Assembly (NCBI GenBank): GCA_016709225.1 | Contig: JADJEE010000012.1 | Span: 2,213,501 to 2,277,500, forward strand | Direction of reading: 5' to 3' | Origin: Deltaproteobacteria bacterium | Lineage (GTDB): Bacteria > Myxococcota_A > Polyangia > Nannocystales > Nannocystaceae | Length of the DNA stretch: 64,000 bases | Shown here: positions 33,019 through 41,414 of the stretch, piece after piece | Numbering within the stretch: position 1 is the stretch's first letter | How the letters are laid out: the number at the start of each line of letters is the position of its first letter | Made by a program: the position numbers and the translations under genes | Notes under the pieces: generated by a model | Told to the model about the DNA's origin: nothing | What the model saw: the letters and a program-made list of their open reading frames with translations, nothing else | Databases searched by the model: none

Positions 33019-33456
33019 GGCTGGGAGGCTAGCACAGCTCGGCCGGCGGACTACTTCTCGAGTGACGCCGTCGCCAGCAGCGTGATCTCGATGCGCCGGT
33101 TCTTCTTCTTGCCGCGCGAATTCTTGTTGCCGTGGGCCAATCGAGTCACCTTGTGCCCAGCCTGGCTCAGCATATCCCTGAGCGGCCGGCTCGGGCCAGA
33201 CGACTTCGAGCCGTCTTCATGGAAGCAGTTTCGGGCAGCAAGTTTGACGGGCCCGTCCACAGGCCTGCCGGGCCAGCCGCGGTGGACATCGGGCCGAGGG
33301 CGCGCTGCACTGCGCGGCAAAGACTCGGTGATCGCGGCGCGCTCGTGCTGGCGCACGAGCAGCAACGCCGGGCCGCGGCTTGGGCCGCGGCTTGGCCCAC
33401 CGCTGTGTCACGACGCCCTACGTTCCGCGTACGACCGCGCGCAGCGATGCGGTGGC
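33019..33456. other. Gene-poor junction region
   Basis: A 438-base gap between the lipoprotein gene and the second module copy. Bases 33051-33185 hold an OmpA-like fragment (listed separately). A hairpin with 8-base arms lies at 33341-33360 (GCTCGTGC/GCACGAGC), followed near 33370-33393 by a two-copy GGGCCGCGGCTT repeat. No intact gene was seen. Confidence 0.6.
33051..33185 (-). pseudogene. 3' fragment of an OmpA-like domain gene
   Basis: On the minus strand the last 43 codons before a stop encode LRDMLSQAGHKVTRLAHG, then Lys-rich KKKNRRIEITLL and SLEK. The NRRIEI ending is characteristic of the OmpA/MotB peptidoglycan-binding domain. No upstream start or N-terminal half of the domain is present; the frame further upstream has no OmpA character. 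It appears to be a remnant left by rearrangement. Confidence 0.55.
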
Positions 33457-33584
33457 AGAACCGATTCCAGTTGTTCATGCGCAACGGCGTGATGAAGCTG
33501 ATGGGAGTACCGTGGGTCGCGAGGCTCGCCGCCGGCAAGAGCTTCATCGACGCCATCCGGCTGCCGCCGCCGCCCGACACGTGA
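33457..33584 (+). pseudogene. 3' remnant of FAD monooxygenase (copy 2)
   Basis: Encodes only the last 42 residues of the monooxygenase (NRFQLFMRNGVMKLMGVPW through PPPPDT), identical to the intact gene's tail apart from two substitutions, and ends with the same stop. It sits directly before the intact tetR copy with the same spacing as in copy 1, showing that the ancestral order was monooxygenase, tetR, methyltransferase. Confidence 0.9.
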
Positions 33585-33593
33585 CCACCGAAC

Positions 33594-34220
33594 ATGCCCC
33601 GACCGCGCTTCCACAAGCTTCCCCCCGAGCAGCAGCAAGAGATCGTGCGCGCAGCCCTCACAGAATTCTCCGAGCACGGCTTCAACGCCGCGTCGTTGAA
33701 CCGCATCATCGACGCGGCCGGCATCTCCAAGGGGTCGATGTACTACTACTTCGACGGCAAGGAGGACCTCTACGGCCACGTGGTCCGCGTCGAGCTCGGG
33801 CGGCTCTTCGAGGCCTCCGGTCCGTTCCCGGTGCCCTCCGCCCGCGATGCCGCCAGCTTCTGGGCCACGCTCACGGAGTACTACGGCCGCATCATGGGCG
33901 CGCTCATGGCCTCGCCGGCCCTCGCCGCGCTCGCCCGTGGCTGGCTCGCGGCGTCGGCCAGCCCCGCGCTGCAGCAGGTCCAACGCGAGATGGAGTCGGC
34001 CGTGCTGCCGTGGTTCGAGCGGGTGCTGACCGCCGGCCAGCGCGCCCGTGCCGTCCGCAAGGACATCCCGACCAGCCTCGCGATCGCGATCGTGTTCGGC
34101 ATGGGCCAGGCCATGGACACCTGGCTGCTCACGCAGGAGCTCGACGCCAAGTCGCTGCGAAAGTACGGCCCGATCTTGATCGGCATGTTCCGACGAACCC
34201 TGTCACCCGAGGAGCCCTGA
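33594..34220 (+). CDS. TetR-family regulator of the duplicated module
   Basis: A 208-residue intact TetR protein. The helix-turn-helix AALTEFSEHGFNAASLNRIIDAAGISKGSMYYYFDGK is at about residues 20-56. The C-terminal domain continues past LPWFERVLTAGQRARAVRKD to the end. It is the intact version of the truncated copy at 32033. Its methyltransferase partner follows after one base. Its own promoter is unclear: the expected operator-bearing promoter lies 2.8 kb upstream before the monooxygenase and is separated from it by an opposite-strand gene. Confidence 0.92.
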   Translation: MPRPRFHKLPPEQQQEIVRAALTEFSEHGFNAASLNRIIDAAGISKGSMYYYFDGKEDLYGHVVRVELGRLFEASGPFPVPSARDAASFWATLTEYYGRIMGALMASPALAALARGWLAASASPALQQVQREMESAVLPWFERVLTAGQRARAVRKDIPTSLAIAIVFGMGQAMDTWLLTQELDAKSLRKYGPILIGMFRRTLSPEEP

Positions 34221-34221
34221 G

Positions 34222-34899
34222 ATGGACATGTACGGCCACAAGCACTCGAGCCTGCCGCAGAAGACGGTGATCGTCGCGATCGAGCTGGTGCTCCTCGGGA
34301 TCGCAGGCCTCGTGCTGTTCGGCCCGCTGGGCGCCAGCTTCCGCGCGTTCGGTGATTCGCCCCACCTCGGTCGCAACCTGACGCTGCTGGTCTTCGACAT
34401 CGTGGTGTTCGCGCGCTACCTCGCGACGATGTTCGTGTTCGTCGAGCGGCGGATCCCCTGGGACGAGGCATTCTCGATCCCGCTCGCGTTCGCGCTCTAC
34501 CTGGTCGGCTTCCCCTTGCTCGCGAAGCCGGCGTCGACGGGCTTCGGTGCGCTCGAGCTGCTCGGGATCGGCCTGTTCGTCGGCGGATCGTTCATCAACA
34601 CCTACGCCGAGTACCAGCGACGCCGCTTCAAGCGACGGCCACAGAACGCCGGCCAGCTCTACACGGGTGGATTGTTCGCCATCACGATGCACCCGAACTA
34701 TTTCGGCGACCTGCTGTGGGTCGCCGGCTTCGCCTGCGTCACCCACAACGCCTTTGCCTGGCTCATCCCCGCGTTCCTGCTGGGATTCTTCTACTTCTAC
34801 AACATCCCCAAGCTCGACGCCTACCTGCGCAGTCACTACGGCGCGGCGTTCACCGCCTACGCGCAGCGAACGAAGCGGCTGGTGCCGTTCGTGCTCTGA
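34222..34899 (+). CDS. ICMT-like membrane methyltransferase
   Basis: A 225-residue integral membrane protein with five or six helices. The C-terminal part carries the isoprenylcysteine methyltransferase/phospholipid methyltransferase pattern: GGLFAITMHPNYFGDLLWVAGF, then FFYFYNIPKLDAYLRSHYGAAFTAYAQRTKRLVPFVL. The HPNYFGD is the family's SAM-site landmark; a DUF1295 or steroid-reductase relationship is equally compatible. The start lies one base after the tetR stop, so the two are cotranscribed. With the monooxygenase it may modify a hydrophobic small molecule. The first 126 bases are duplicated at 32222. Confidence 0.85.
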   Translation: MDMYGHKHSSLPQKTVIVAIELVLLGIAGLVLFGPLGASFRAFGDSPHLGRNLTLLVFDIVVFARYLATMFVFVERRIPWDEAFSIPLAFALYLVGFPLLAKPASTGFGALELLGIGLFVGGSFINTYAEYQRRRFKRRPQNAGQLYTGGLFAITMHPNYFGDLLWVAGFACVTHNAFAWLIPAFLLGFFYFYNIPKLDAYLRSHYGAAFTAYAQRTKRLVPFVL

Positions 34900-35055
34900 C
34901 GGTGCTCTGCTTGGGTGATCCGTCACCTGTCGCCGCGGGCACCGTGTCACCGACCTCGACGAGGTTCTACGGGTGTGGCGAGTGACGGCGGTGCGAGGCA
35001 CCTCGCCATCGACTCGTCGCTTGCCTCCGTCCTGATCTCCCGGCATCGTCGAGCG

Positions 35056-35640
35056 GTGGTTCGCACCTTCGCGTTGCTCGGCATCCTCATCGCCGCATGC
35101 GACCGCTCCGAGCCGTCGCCGGCCGGCCACGACCCCGCGTCGACGCCGACGGCCGACGAGCCGTGCGCGCGGGACGAGGACTGTGTGTTCGCGAGCGGCT
35201 GCTGCACCGGCTGCTCGTTCTTCAGTGGCCGCACCGCGAGCGCGCGCATGAGATCCGCGAGCGAACAGGCCAGCGAAGATCGCAAGTGCTGGCTGCGCGG
35301 ATGGTTCGAGGACTGCCCGCATGTCGACTGCGCCTCGCCGCCGCCGTGTCGCCTCGATCTCGGCCCGGCGTGCGTGGAGGGCCGTTGCCGACCCCGCGCG
35401 ACCGGGGTCGTGGGCGACGCCAACGATCGCTGTCGGGCCGACGCCTGCGGCGAGCCACCGGCGTTCACCGGCTCCGACTGCGATGACTTCGCCCAGGCGG
35501 CGTACGAGCGCTGCGCGTGCCTCGACGGCGGCGGCCCCTGCCCGCCGGAGATCTGGCGCGGCCTGTGTGCGGACGCCAGCCGCTGCGTGGGAGACTCGCC
35601 AGGCGTCGCGGTGACGCGCGCGACCGCCGACTGCCCGTGA
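35056..35640 (+). CDS. Cys-rich lipoprotein, unknown function
   Basis: About 194 residues starting at GTG with a signal peptide and lipobox LIAAC near residue 13. The body has many cysteines (CARDEDCVFASGCCTGCSFF, CPHVDCASPPPCRLDLGPACVEGRC), suggesting a knotted disulfide fold, as in several small secreted myxobacterial proteins. No family is recognised. An earlier in-frame GTG would add a poor leader. It is convergent with the di-heme enzyme gene 75 bases away. Confidence 0.72.
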   Translation: MVRTFALLGILIAACDRSEPSPAGHDPASTPTADEPCARDEDCVFASGCCTGCSFFSGRTASARMRSASEQASEDRKCWLRGWFEDCPHVDCASPPPCRLDLGPACVEGRCRPRATGVVGDANDRCRADACGEPPAFTGSDCDDFAQAAYERCACLDGGGPCPPEIWRGLCADASRCVGDSPGVAVTRATADCP

Positions 35641-35715
35641 TCGATGACGCCACGACCATGTGTGCGACGCCGCGGCGGGTGCGGGACGCCGCCCACGCGG
35701 CGAATGGTCGCTCGT

Positions 35716-37044
35716 TCACTCCTCGAACGGGTTCGCGAACGCGGGGTCGAGGAGGAACTCGTCGTCGGTCATCGACTCGAGGAATGCGATGACGGCGTCG
35801 ATCTCTTCGTCGGTCGCGGGGAATCCGCGCACCAGCCCCGACTTGAGCGGGCTGACCCGACCATCGCCGGCGTACGGGCCCGTCTCGGTCACGGTGCCAC
35901 CCGCGGCGTAGTGGTCGAGCACGTCGCGGAGCGTCGCCTTGCTGCCGTCGTGCATGTACGGCCCGGTCACCGCGATGTTGCGCAGCGACGGGGGCCGGAA
36001 CAACCCGCGATGGTCTGGATCGAAGGTCACCTCGAAGAGGCCCTGATCGTACGGCGGATAGCTGCCGTCGCCACCGACGTTGTAGAGCCCGTTGTTGAAG
36101 AACGGATACTGGATCGACCCCGGGTCGGAGTCCGCGTCGCGGTACGACGTGGTGAGGTTGATGCCATTGTGGCAGTGGAAGCACTCGAAGCGCTCGCCGA
36201 AGAACAGCGTCATGCCCTGGCGCTGCTGCTCGGTCAGCGCGTCGTGGTCACCGGCCACGAAGCGATCGTAGGGGCTGCGACCCGGGATCATCGTGCGACA
36301 GAAGCTCGCGAGCGCGAACACGATCTTGTTGACGGTCGCGCCCGACTCGCTCTCGGGGAACGCGGCCGCGAACATCGCTGCGTACATCGGATCGTCGTCG
36401 AAGCGCGCGAGCACCTCGGCCTCGTTGCCATCGTTGATCCCCAGCTCGACCGGATTGTCGTTGCGTAGCGGCACCTGCAGCTGGTCCTCGAGCTCGAGCA
36501 GCACGTTGCTCGCCCACGTGAACGTCGTGCGATACGCGACCATGCCGAGCGCCTGGCTGTTGCGCTCGAGCACAGTACCGGTCGAGCCGCTCGGCGTCGT
36601 CTCGGGGTCTGCAAATCCCAGCTCTTGGAAGTGGCAGTCGGCGCACGACTGCTCGAGGTTTCCCGACAGGCGACGGTCGTAGAACAGATGCCGCCCGAGC
36701 TCGATCTTCTCGGCCGTGAGCGGATTGAACTCGGGAATGTAGGGGGTCTCGAGGTGATCCGGCAGCCGCAGCAGCTCGCGAACGGGATCGACCGGGACGC
36801 CGCCGCTCGACGAATCGGCGGCGCCCGTGTCGGTCGGCACACCCGTGTCGTCGCTGCTGCCGCTCGTGCTCGTGCTCGTGCTCGTTCCGGTGCCCGTGCT
36901 GCCGCCGCTGCTGCTGCTCGCACTGGCGTGCTCACCCGCGCCGCTGGGCGACGAGCATCCGATCGACGCGCACAGCGCGAGCGCAAGCGACGTTGCCGCC
37001 CGCGCCCGCGGCCGCTCTGCCTCACTGGGCAGCGAACACCGCAT
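35716..37044 (-). CDS. Di-heme cytochrome c peroxidase-type enzyme (MbnH-like)
   Basis: A 442-residue lipoprotein (lipobox SIGC) with a Ser/Thr/Gly linker, then a di-heme peroxidase body. Two c-heme sites are visible: CADCH and CFHCH, with the ligand region FRPPSLRNIAVTGPYMHDG between the second heme and the end. It overlaps the preceding MbnP-like gene by 23 bases, so the two are translated together. This pairing is the signature of the metallo-mystery pair, in which MbnH oxidises a tryptophan of MbnP to kynurenine so that MbnP can bind copper. The sequence alone cannot tell it from a generic MauG-type peroxidase, but context favours MbnH. Confidence 0.85.
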   Translation of the reverse strand: MRCSLPSEAERPRARAATSLALALCASIGCSSPSGAGEHASASSSSGGSTGTGTSTSTSTSGSSDDTGVPTDTGAADSSSGGVPVDPVRELLRLPDHLETPYIPEFNPLTAEKIELGRHLFYDRRLSGNLEQSCADCHFQELGFADPETTPSGSTGTVLERNSQALGMVAYRTTFTWASNVLLELEDQLQVPLRNDNPVELGINDGNEAEVLARFDDDPMYAAMFAAAFPESESGATVNKIVFALASFCRTMIPGRSPYDRFVAGDHDALTEQQRQGMTLFFGERFECFHCHNGINLTTSYRDADSDPGSIQYPFFNNGLYNVGGDGSYPPYDQGLFEVTFDPDHRGLFRPPSLRNIAVTGPYMHDGSKATLRDVLDHYAAGGTVTETGPYAGDGRVSPLKSGLVRGFPATDEEIDAVIAFLESMTDDEFLLDPAFANPFEE

Positions 37045-38143
37045 CTTGATCCGCCGCCGAAACGCCATCGTCGATGTCGACGCCGAACGAGGCAAAGATG
37101 GTCCCACAGTGCGGCTGCATCGGCGACGAGTGACACTCGACGCCGGGCCCCTCGCCGATGATTTCGAACGTCTTGGGGTCATAGATCGGCGCGAGGAAGT
37201 CCACCCCCTCGAGCGCGCGCCCGAGGTCGACCGCGACCACACCGGTCGCGAGATCGAACCCGTCGAGGTCGACCTTCGGTGTGTTCAAGAATCCGCACGC
37301 GTCTTGGTTCTCGAGCGCGAGCTCGCCATCCCCCGCGCAATCGGTGCTCCCGATGTGCAGGTAGCCGCCGCCCGCGACCGCCTCGGGGTCCTCCACGGAG
37401 AAGTTGAACACGAAGTGGCGGTAGCCGGTCGCCCACGACCAGTACATCTCGCCCAGCGGCGACGGAGCCGCCTCCGCGCTCGTGGTGTTGATGAGATCCT
37501 TCATCACGGCCTGCGGCACACCGACGTCGAAGCTGATCCGCGTCACGTCCGCGACCTGCGTCATGCCGGTGATCACGTCGTTCTCGCGCGCGGTGCCTTC
37601 GGCGAAGGCAATCGCGGAGGCTTCGCAATCGCCTTCGGTGTTGCTGGTGAGATCGATGAGCGAGACCTGTCCGGCATCACTCGTGTACTGGAAGTCGTTG
37701 ACGTCGAGCTCGACGGTCACCTCGCTGCCGTCGGCGGCGTACATGTGCAGGTTGCTGATGTAGAACCGCAGATCCGCTGGGCTCGCGGTGTGCTCGCCGT
37801 CGGGGCCGAGCCCGGTGATCGTGCTGCCGCAACCGACCTCTTCGCCGTTGGCGACCGCCGCGAACCGCAGGCTGAACGGCGCGAGCGCCTCGCCGGTCGT
37901 GCTTCCGCCGGAGCTGTCGAGCCCGGTCGGGTCGGTATCGCTCGTCGCCGTGGTGGCGCTGGTGGTGGTGGCGGTCGGGTCTGTCGTGGTCGTCGATGCG
38001 GTGGTCGCCGAGGTGCTCGACATCGTCGGATCGCCGGTCGAGCCGTCGGCGTTCGTCGAAGTCTCCGCGTCGTCGCCACCGCAAGCGCCGAGGACCGCAG
38101 CAAACAAAAGGGTGGGCGCGAGTGTCCGGCAGTCCATCGTCAT
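37022..38143 (-). CDS. MbnP-like copper-binding lipoprotein
   Basis: A 373-residue lipoprotein (lipobox LGAC) with a Thr/Ser-rich linker of about 60 residues. The body has the MbnP pattern: FAAVANGEEVGCG, DLRFYISNLHMYAADG, VSLIDL, VGVPQAVMKDL, then APSPLGEMYWSWATGYRHFVF. The tryptophans in this last segment are the candidates for oxidation to kynurenine. Cysteines (STDCAGDG, DACGFLN, VECHSSP, PHCGTIF) match the family's conserved pairs. It is upstream of and overlaps the di-heme enzyme gene. The role would be periplasmic or surface copper handling. The start is taken at the ATG at 38143. Confidence 0.8.
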   Translation of the reverse strand: MTMDCRTLAPTLLFAAVLGACGGDDAETSTNADGSTGDPTMSSTSATTASTTTTDPTATTTSATTATSDTDPTGLDSSGGSTTGEALAPFSLRFAAVANGEEVGCGSTITGLGPDGEHTASPADLRFYISNLHMYAADGSEVTVELDVNDFQYTSDAGQVSLIDLTSNTEGDCEASAIAFAEGTARENDVITGMTQVADVTRISFDVGVPQAVMKDLINTTSAEAAPSPLGEMYWSWATGYRHFVFNFSVEDPEAVAGGGYLHIGSTDCAGDGELALENQDACGFLNTPKVDLDGFDLATGVVAVDLGRALEGVDFLAPIYDPKTFEIIGEGPGVECHSSPMQPHCGTIFASFGVDIDDGVSAADQDAVFAAQ

Positions 38144-38425
38144 GTGTCGCGACGCTAGCCAGGCCGACCGCGCGCCGCCAGCGAGAATGGGGGGGCGCGA
38201 AAATTCGCCACATGCCTGGTGCCGCGTAGGCTCGAGTCGCGCATTGGGCATCGCAGGTGTTCCGCGAGGTGTTCAAGACTTGGCCAGCGCCGCCGGAGGG
38301 TCGCGGTGGCTGCGATGCCGTCGCGAACAGCGATGCCTCCCGCGTGACAGATCCGCAACGGGCATTCTCCGCCGCGTGCGCTAACCTCGGCGGAGGTCCG
38401 CCTCCGACGGGCAGCGGGTAGGATC

Positions 38426-38916
38426 ATGCGAAGGACCCTCAAGTTCCTGCACGAGGTCGGCAGCGCGGGGCTCATGGGCGCCGTCGCGGCCCAGGCAATC
38501 CTGTCGTTCGCCGCCGACGGTCGCGGGCCGCTCGAGTACGCGGCGATGCGCCACGCGATCTTGCTGGTCTCCCAGTGGCTGCTGGTCCCGTCCCTGCTGG
38601 TCGTGCTCGTCAGCGGGCTCGCCGCGATCGCAGCCCACCACCCGTTCCAGAACGCCGGCTGGGCGTGGATGAAGCCGCCACCACCTTGCTGGTGCTCGAG
38701 GGCACGCTGGTCGCCCTGTCGGGCCCCGCACAGGGGGCCGCGGTGGTCTCGGCCCGGATCGCCGCCGGTGAACCGGCCGACGCCGAGGAGCTCGCCGACT
38801 TCGTCCGTCACGAGCGCGGCGGCCTCGCGATGATCGCGTTGCTGTCGATCGTCAACATCGCGCTGGCGGTGTGGCGCCCTCGATTCAAGCGAAGGACGCC
38901 GCCGCCGCCGGAGTGA
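38426..38916 (+). pseudogene. Frameshifted DUF2269-like membrane protein
   Basis: The 5' part encodes LKFLHEVGSAGLMGAVAAQAIL and further membrane helices to GWAWMK in one frame; the 3' part continues as AATTLLVLEGTLVALSGPAQ and two more helices in another frame. Adding one G at about 38675 would join them into a single protein of about 163 residues with four membrane helices, as in the DUF2269 family. This is either a real single-base loss or a sequencing/assembly error. It lies alone between the MbnP gene and a convergent lipoprotein gene. Confidence 0.7.
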
Positions 38917-38967
38917 GTCCGTCGTCGATCGCGGCGCAGCTTGGTCTCGACCCGAAGGTGCCGTGCC

Positions 38968-39993
38968 TCAGCCGGCGGGACAGCTCGGCGCACGCAGAAC
39001 TTCGACGGCTGCGGTGGCGCGATCGATGACAGCGAGGCTGCCGGTCGGCGCGTCCAGCCGAACGACGACGATCGACCCCTCCGGCTGCCAGCCGACCAGC
39101 GATGCGTGCCGCTCGCGGGGCGAATCGAACCACAGAGCGTCGAGCGAGTAGCGGGCGATCTCCGTGCCCGTCGACACGTCGAGCACGAGCAAGGTGTCGA
39201 GGCGATCGACCAGGAAAGCCCAGTGATCGCCGCCGAGCCACGCAGGCTCCGTCGCAATTCCACCTCGAGGCTCGTCGATGACGCTCGTGAGCCGGTTGCC
39301 GTGTCGGTCGTAGAGCCAGCTCCGCACGCCGGGCTCGTCGCAGCCCTCGAGCAACACGTACAACGTATCGCCCAGCCAAACGTGGCTCGCGCAGCGCAAC
39401 TGCGGGTCGTCGAGCTCGAATGCGGCGACTCGTCGGTGATCCCGGTACGCCCAGATCTCCGCGCTCGCGGGGCCGCTCTCGAAGGTGTTGGTGACGGCGA
39501 GAACGCTGCGTTGCGCGGTGCTGGTGACGTGGCGGTCGAGCACGCCACTGCGCGGAACGCCGACGCGCAGCACGAAGCCCAAGTCGTTGGAGACCACGCC
39601 ATCGAGGTCGATGCGGTCGATCCACTCTTGCGGTGTCGCGGGGCGGACGGTGGCGAACGCCGCTTCTGGCACGCGCGCGTCGGTACGCTGGTACTGCTTG
39701 TCGGCGAGGTCGACGAGTACGAGCACGGGCGAGATGCCGTAGTTGAACTCCAGCCCGAGCTGCCCGTCGACGATTCTCCCCATTGCGACGGACTGCGCCT
39801 CGGGAACACAGTCGCCGCTCGCCGCTTCGGACCTCGCGGACGCGGAAGACCGCGGGGCGACGGGCTCCCCGGGGCGCACCGGTGCGACGTCGACGGGAGA
39901 GGCCCTGCGCTCGGTGCTTCCAACTCGACAGCCCGCGCCGACCAAGAGCGCGATCGACAACGCCGCCCTGAGTGTCCGAGAACGCAGGTGCAT
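38968..39993 (-). CDS. Secreted lipoprotein, possible beta-propeller
   Basis: About 341 residues with a signal peptide and lipobox LVGAGC near residue 20. The body repeats strands such as VLVLVDLADKQY, SAEIWAYRDHRRVAAFELDD, SWLYDRHGNRLTSVIDE and LLVLDVSTGTEIARYS, each of about 40-50 residues, as in quinoprotein/WD-type beta-propellers. No active-site motif is apparent. Two starts are possible, ATG at 39993 and ATG at 40017. Confidence 0.65.
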   Translation of the reverse strand: MHLRSRTLRAALSIALLVGAGCRVGSTERRASPVDVAPVRPGEPVAPRSSASARSEAASGDCVPEAQSVAMGRIVDGQLGLEFNYGISPVLVLVDLADKQYQRTDARVPEAAFATVRPATPQEWIDRIDLDGVVSNDLGFVLRVGVPRSGVLDRHVTSTAQRSVLAVTNTFESGPASAEIWAYRDHRRVAAFELDDPQLRCASHVWLGDTLYVLLEGCDEPGVRSWLYDRHGNRLTSVIDEPRGGIATEPAWLGGDHWAFLVDRLDTLLVLDVSTGTEIARYSLDALWFDSPRERHASLVGWQPEGSIVVVRLDAPTGSLAVIDRATAAVEVLRAPSCPAG

Positions 39994-40277
39994 CCACGCC
40001 GCAACGTCCCGGCTCATCGCCGGCGAGCGTAGCCGTCTTGCTCCGCGGGTTCCACCGACGCCAGGGAAGCCGGATCGGCTCATTGCGGGTACCCGGCGCT
40101 CAGAGTCTGCATGTCGTGCCAGACCCGCGACGCGAAGCGGAGCTCACGGGATGTGCGGCACCGTGAAGCATGTCCCGAATCCCGCACGGCGTGCTGGCCT
40201 CAGGTCTGACATGAGGACGAACGCGCCCGCGCCTGGGGTGGTGTCGGCGAGCACGCACTCGGATACGCTGCGGCCCC

Positions 40278-41177
40278 ATGATTCGCACGGGTTCTCCGGG
40301 CTGGCTTGCGTCGGTGACATTCGGCGCGCTCGCATGCGCTGCTCGTCCAGCCGGCATCCCCAACGGTGCGCCGCACCTCGCACGCTCGAATGCGGGCTTC
40401 GACGCCGAGCAGCAGTTGAACCGGGCCCGAGGTCCGCTCGAGCTCCAGGCACCACCCCAGGGCTGGTGGGAAGCCGAGCACGCGTGCCCCGCGGGCACGA
40501 CGTTGCTCGTACAGGGGAGCGACTACGATCCGGCGCACCCCGAGACCGCAAGCGACTTACCGCGCATCGGGTGTGTGCGGCCGGATGGCACACAACACGG
40601 GCCATCGACGATCTTCGCTCGCAACGGTGTCGCGATCCAGCAGGGCCACTACCGCAACGGGCGCCAGCACGGCACGTGGGAGGAGCACAGCGCCACGGAG
40701 CCCGACGACGGCGGACGCGAGTACTGGGATGACGGAGTCGGGATCGGAACGTGGTCGAGCACGTTCGGCGGCAGAGAGCGGTTGCTCGAGCATCGCGGAC
40801 CCGGCGAGATCCATCGAACGATCCGTGAAGAAGGCGCCGTCGTCGAGCAGGGCCTGCTGGTCGATGGCCTGCGTCAGGGCCCGTGGACGATCACCACCGA
40901 TGGTGTCACGCGCGAGGTCGAGTTCGTCGATGGACGGGCAGCCGGCGCATCCGCGTTGATCGCCGTGCAAGCATGCGACGACTTTCTCCGCCGCATCTCC
41001 GTTTGCTTGGAGAGCAAGTCGGGCGCCGAGCGCTACGAGCTATCCTCGCTCCTCATCTTGCTCGTCGACCTCTGGGAAGACTTCGGCCTCGAGGTCTCTC
41101 CAGGAAGGAGCGAGCCGCTGTGTGTCGTCAACGTGCGCAACACGCAGGACACACTCGCGGCGCACGGCTGCGAGTGA
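40278..41177 (+). CDS. Lipoprotein with MORN-like repeats
   Basis: A 299-residue protein with lipobox ALAC near residue 20. Short segments of YRNGRQHGTWEEHS, VDGLRQGPWTI and FVDGRAAGAS type are seen through the middle, resembling MORN or YwqK-type repeats that often occur in secreted proteins. A C-terminal part of about 70 residues (ACDDFLRRISVCLESKSGAERYELSSLLILLVD) is helical with cysteines. Function unknown. Confidence 0.65.
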   Translation: MIRTGSPGWLASVTFGALACAARPAGIPNGAPHLARSNAGFDAEQQLNRARGPLELQAPPQGWWEAEHACPAGTTLLVQGSDYDPAHPETASDLPRIGCVRPDGTQHGPSTIFARNGVAIQQGHYRNGRQHGTWEEHSATEPDDGGREYWDDGVGIGTWSSTFGGRERLLEHRGPGEIHRTIREEGAVVEQGLLVDGLRQGPWTITTDGVTREVEFVDGRAAGASALIAVQACDDFLRRISVCLESKSGAERYELSSLLILLVDLWEDFGLEVSPGRSEPLCVVNVRNTQDTLAAHGCE

Positions 41178-41245
41178 CCGTCGTCGGTGACACGGGGAGC
41201 GAGTGCTGTCGTTCGGCGACACCCGCTCCCCATGTGCATCGTCAC

Positions 41246-41398
41246 GCCCCCCTTGAACGCGAGCAACGGCCGCAGCCGTCGCACCGCGCGGGTCAGCTCC
41301 CGCTGCGCGCGCATCACCGCGCCGATGTCCTTGTACGCATCGGGGGCTTCCTCGACCAGCCGTGGCGCGACCCGGTGGTCGAACCACACGCCCTGCAT
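41246..41398 (-). pseudogene. rtcB: 3' fragment of rtcB
   Basis: On the minus strand the frame encodes MQGVWFDHRVAPRLVEEAP then AYKDIGAVMRAQRELTRAV and RLRPLLAFKGG, which is the conserved C-terminal end of the RNA ligase RtcB. In the family the protein stops close to KG, but here the frame reads on into unrelated codons. The remaining 350 or more residues, including the metal-binding histidines, are absent, and the next gene starts immediately upstream. It is a broken remnant of an RNA-repair ligase gene. Confidence 0.75.
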
Positions 41399-41414
41399 CG
41401 ATCGATGCAGCGAT

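Noticed and set aside
39994..40277. Possible small gene in the 284-base gap
   Set aside because: Short frames exist but none has a ribosome site, signal or family resemblance. Weak 5- and 6-base inverted repeats were not taken as operators.
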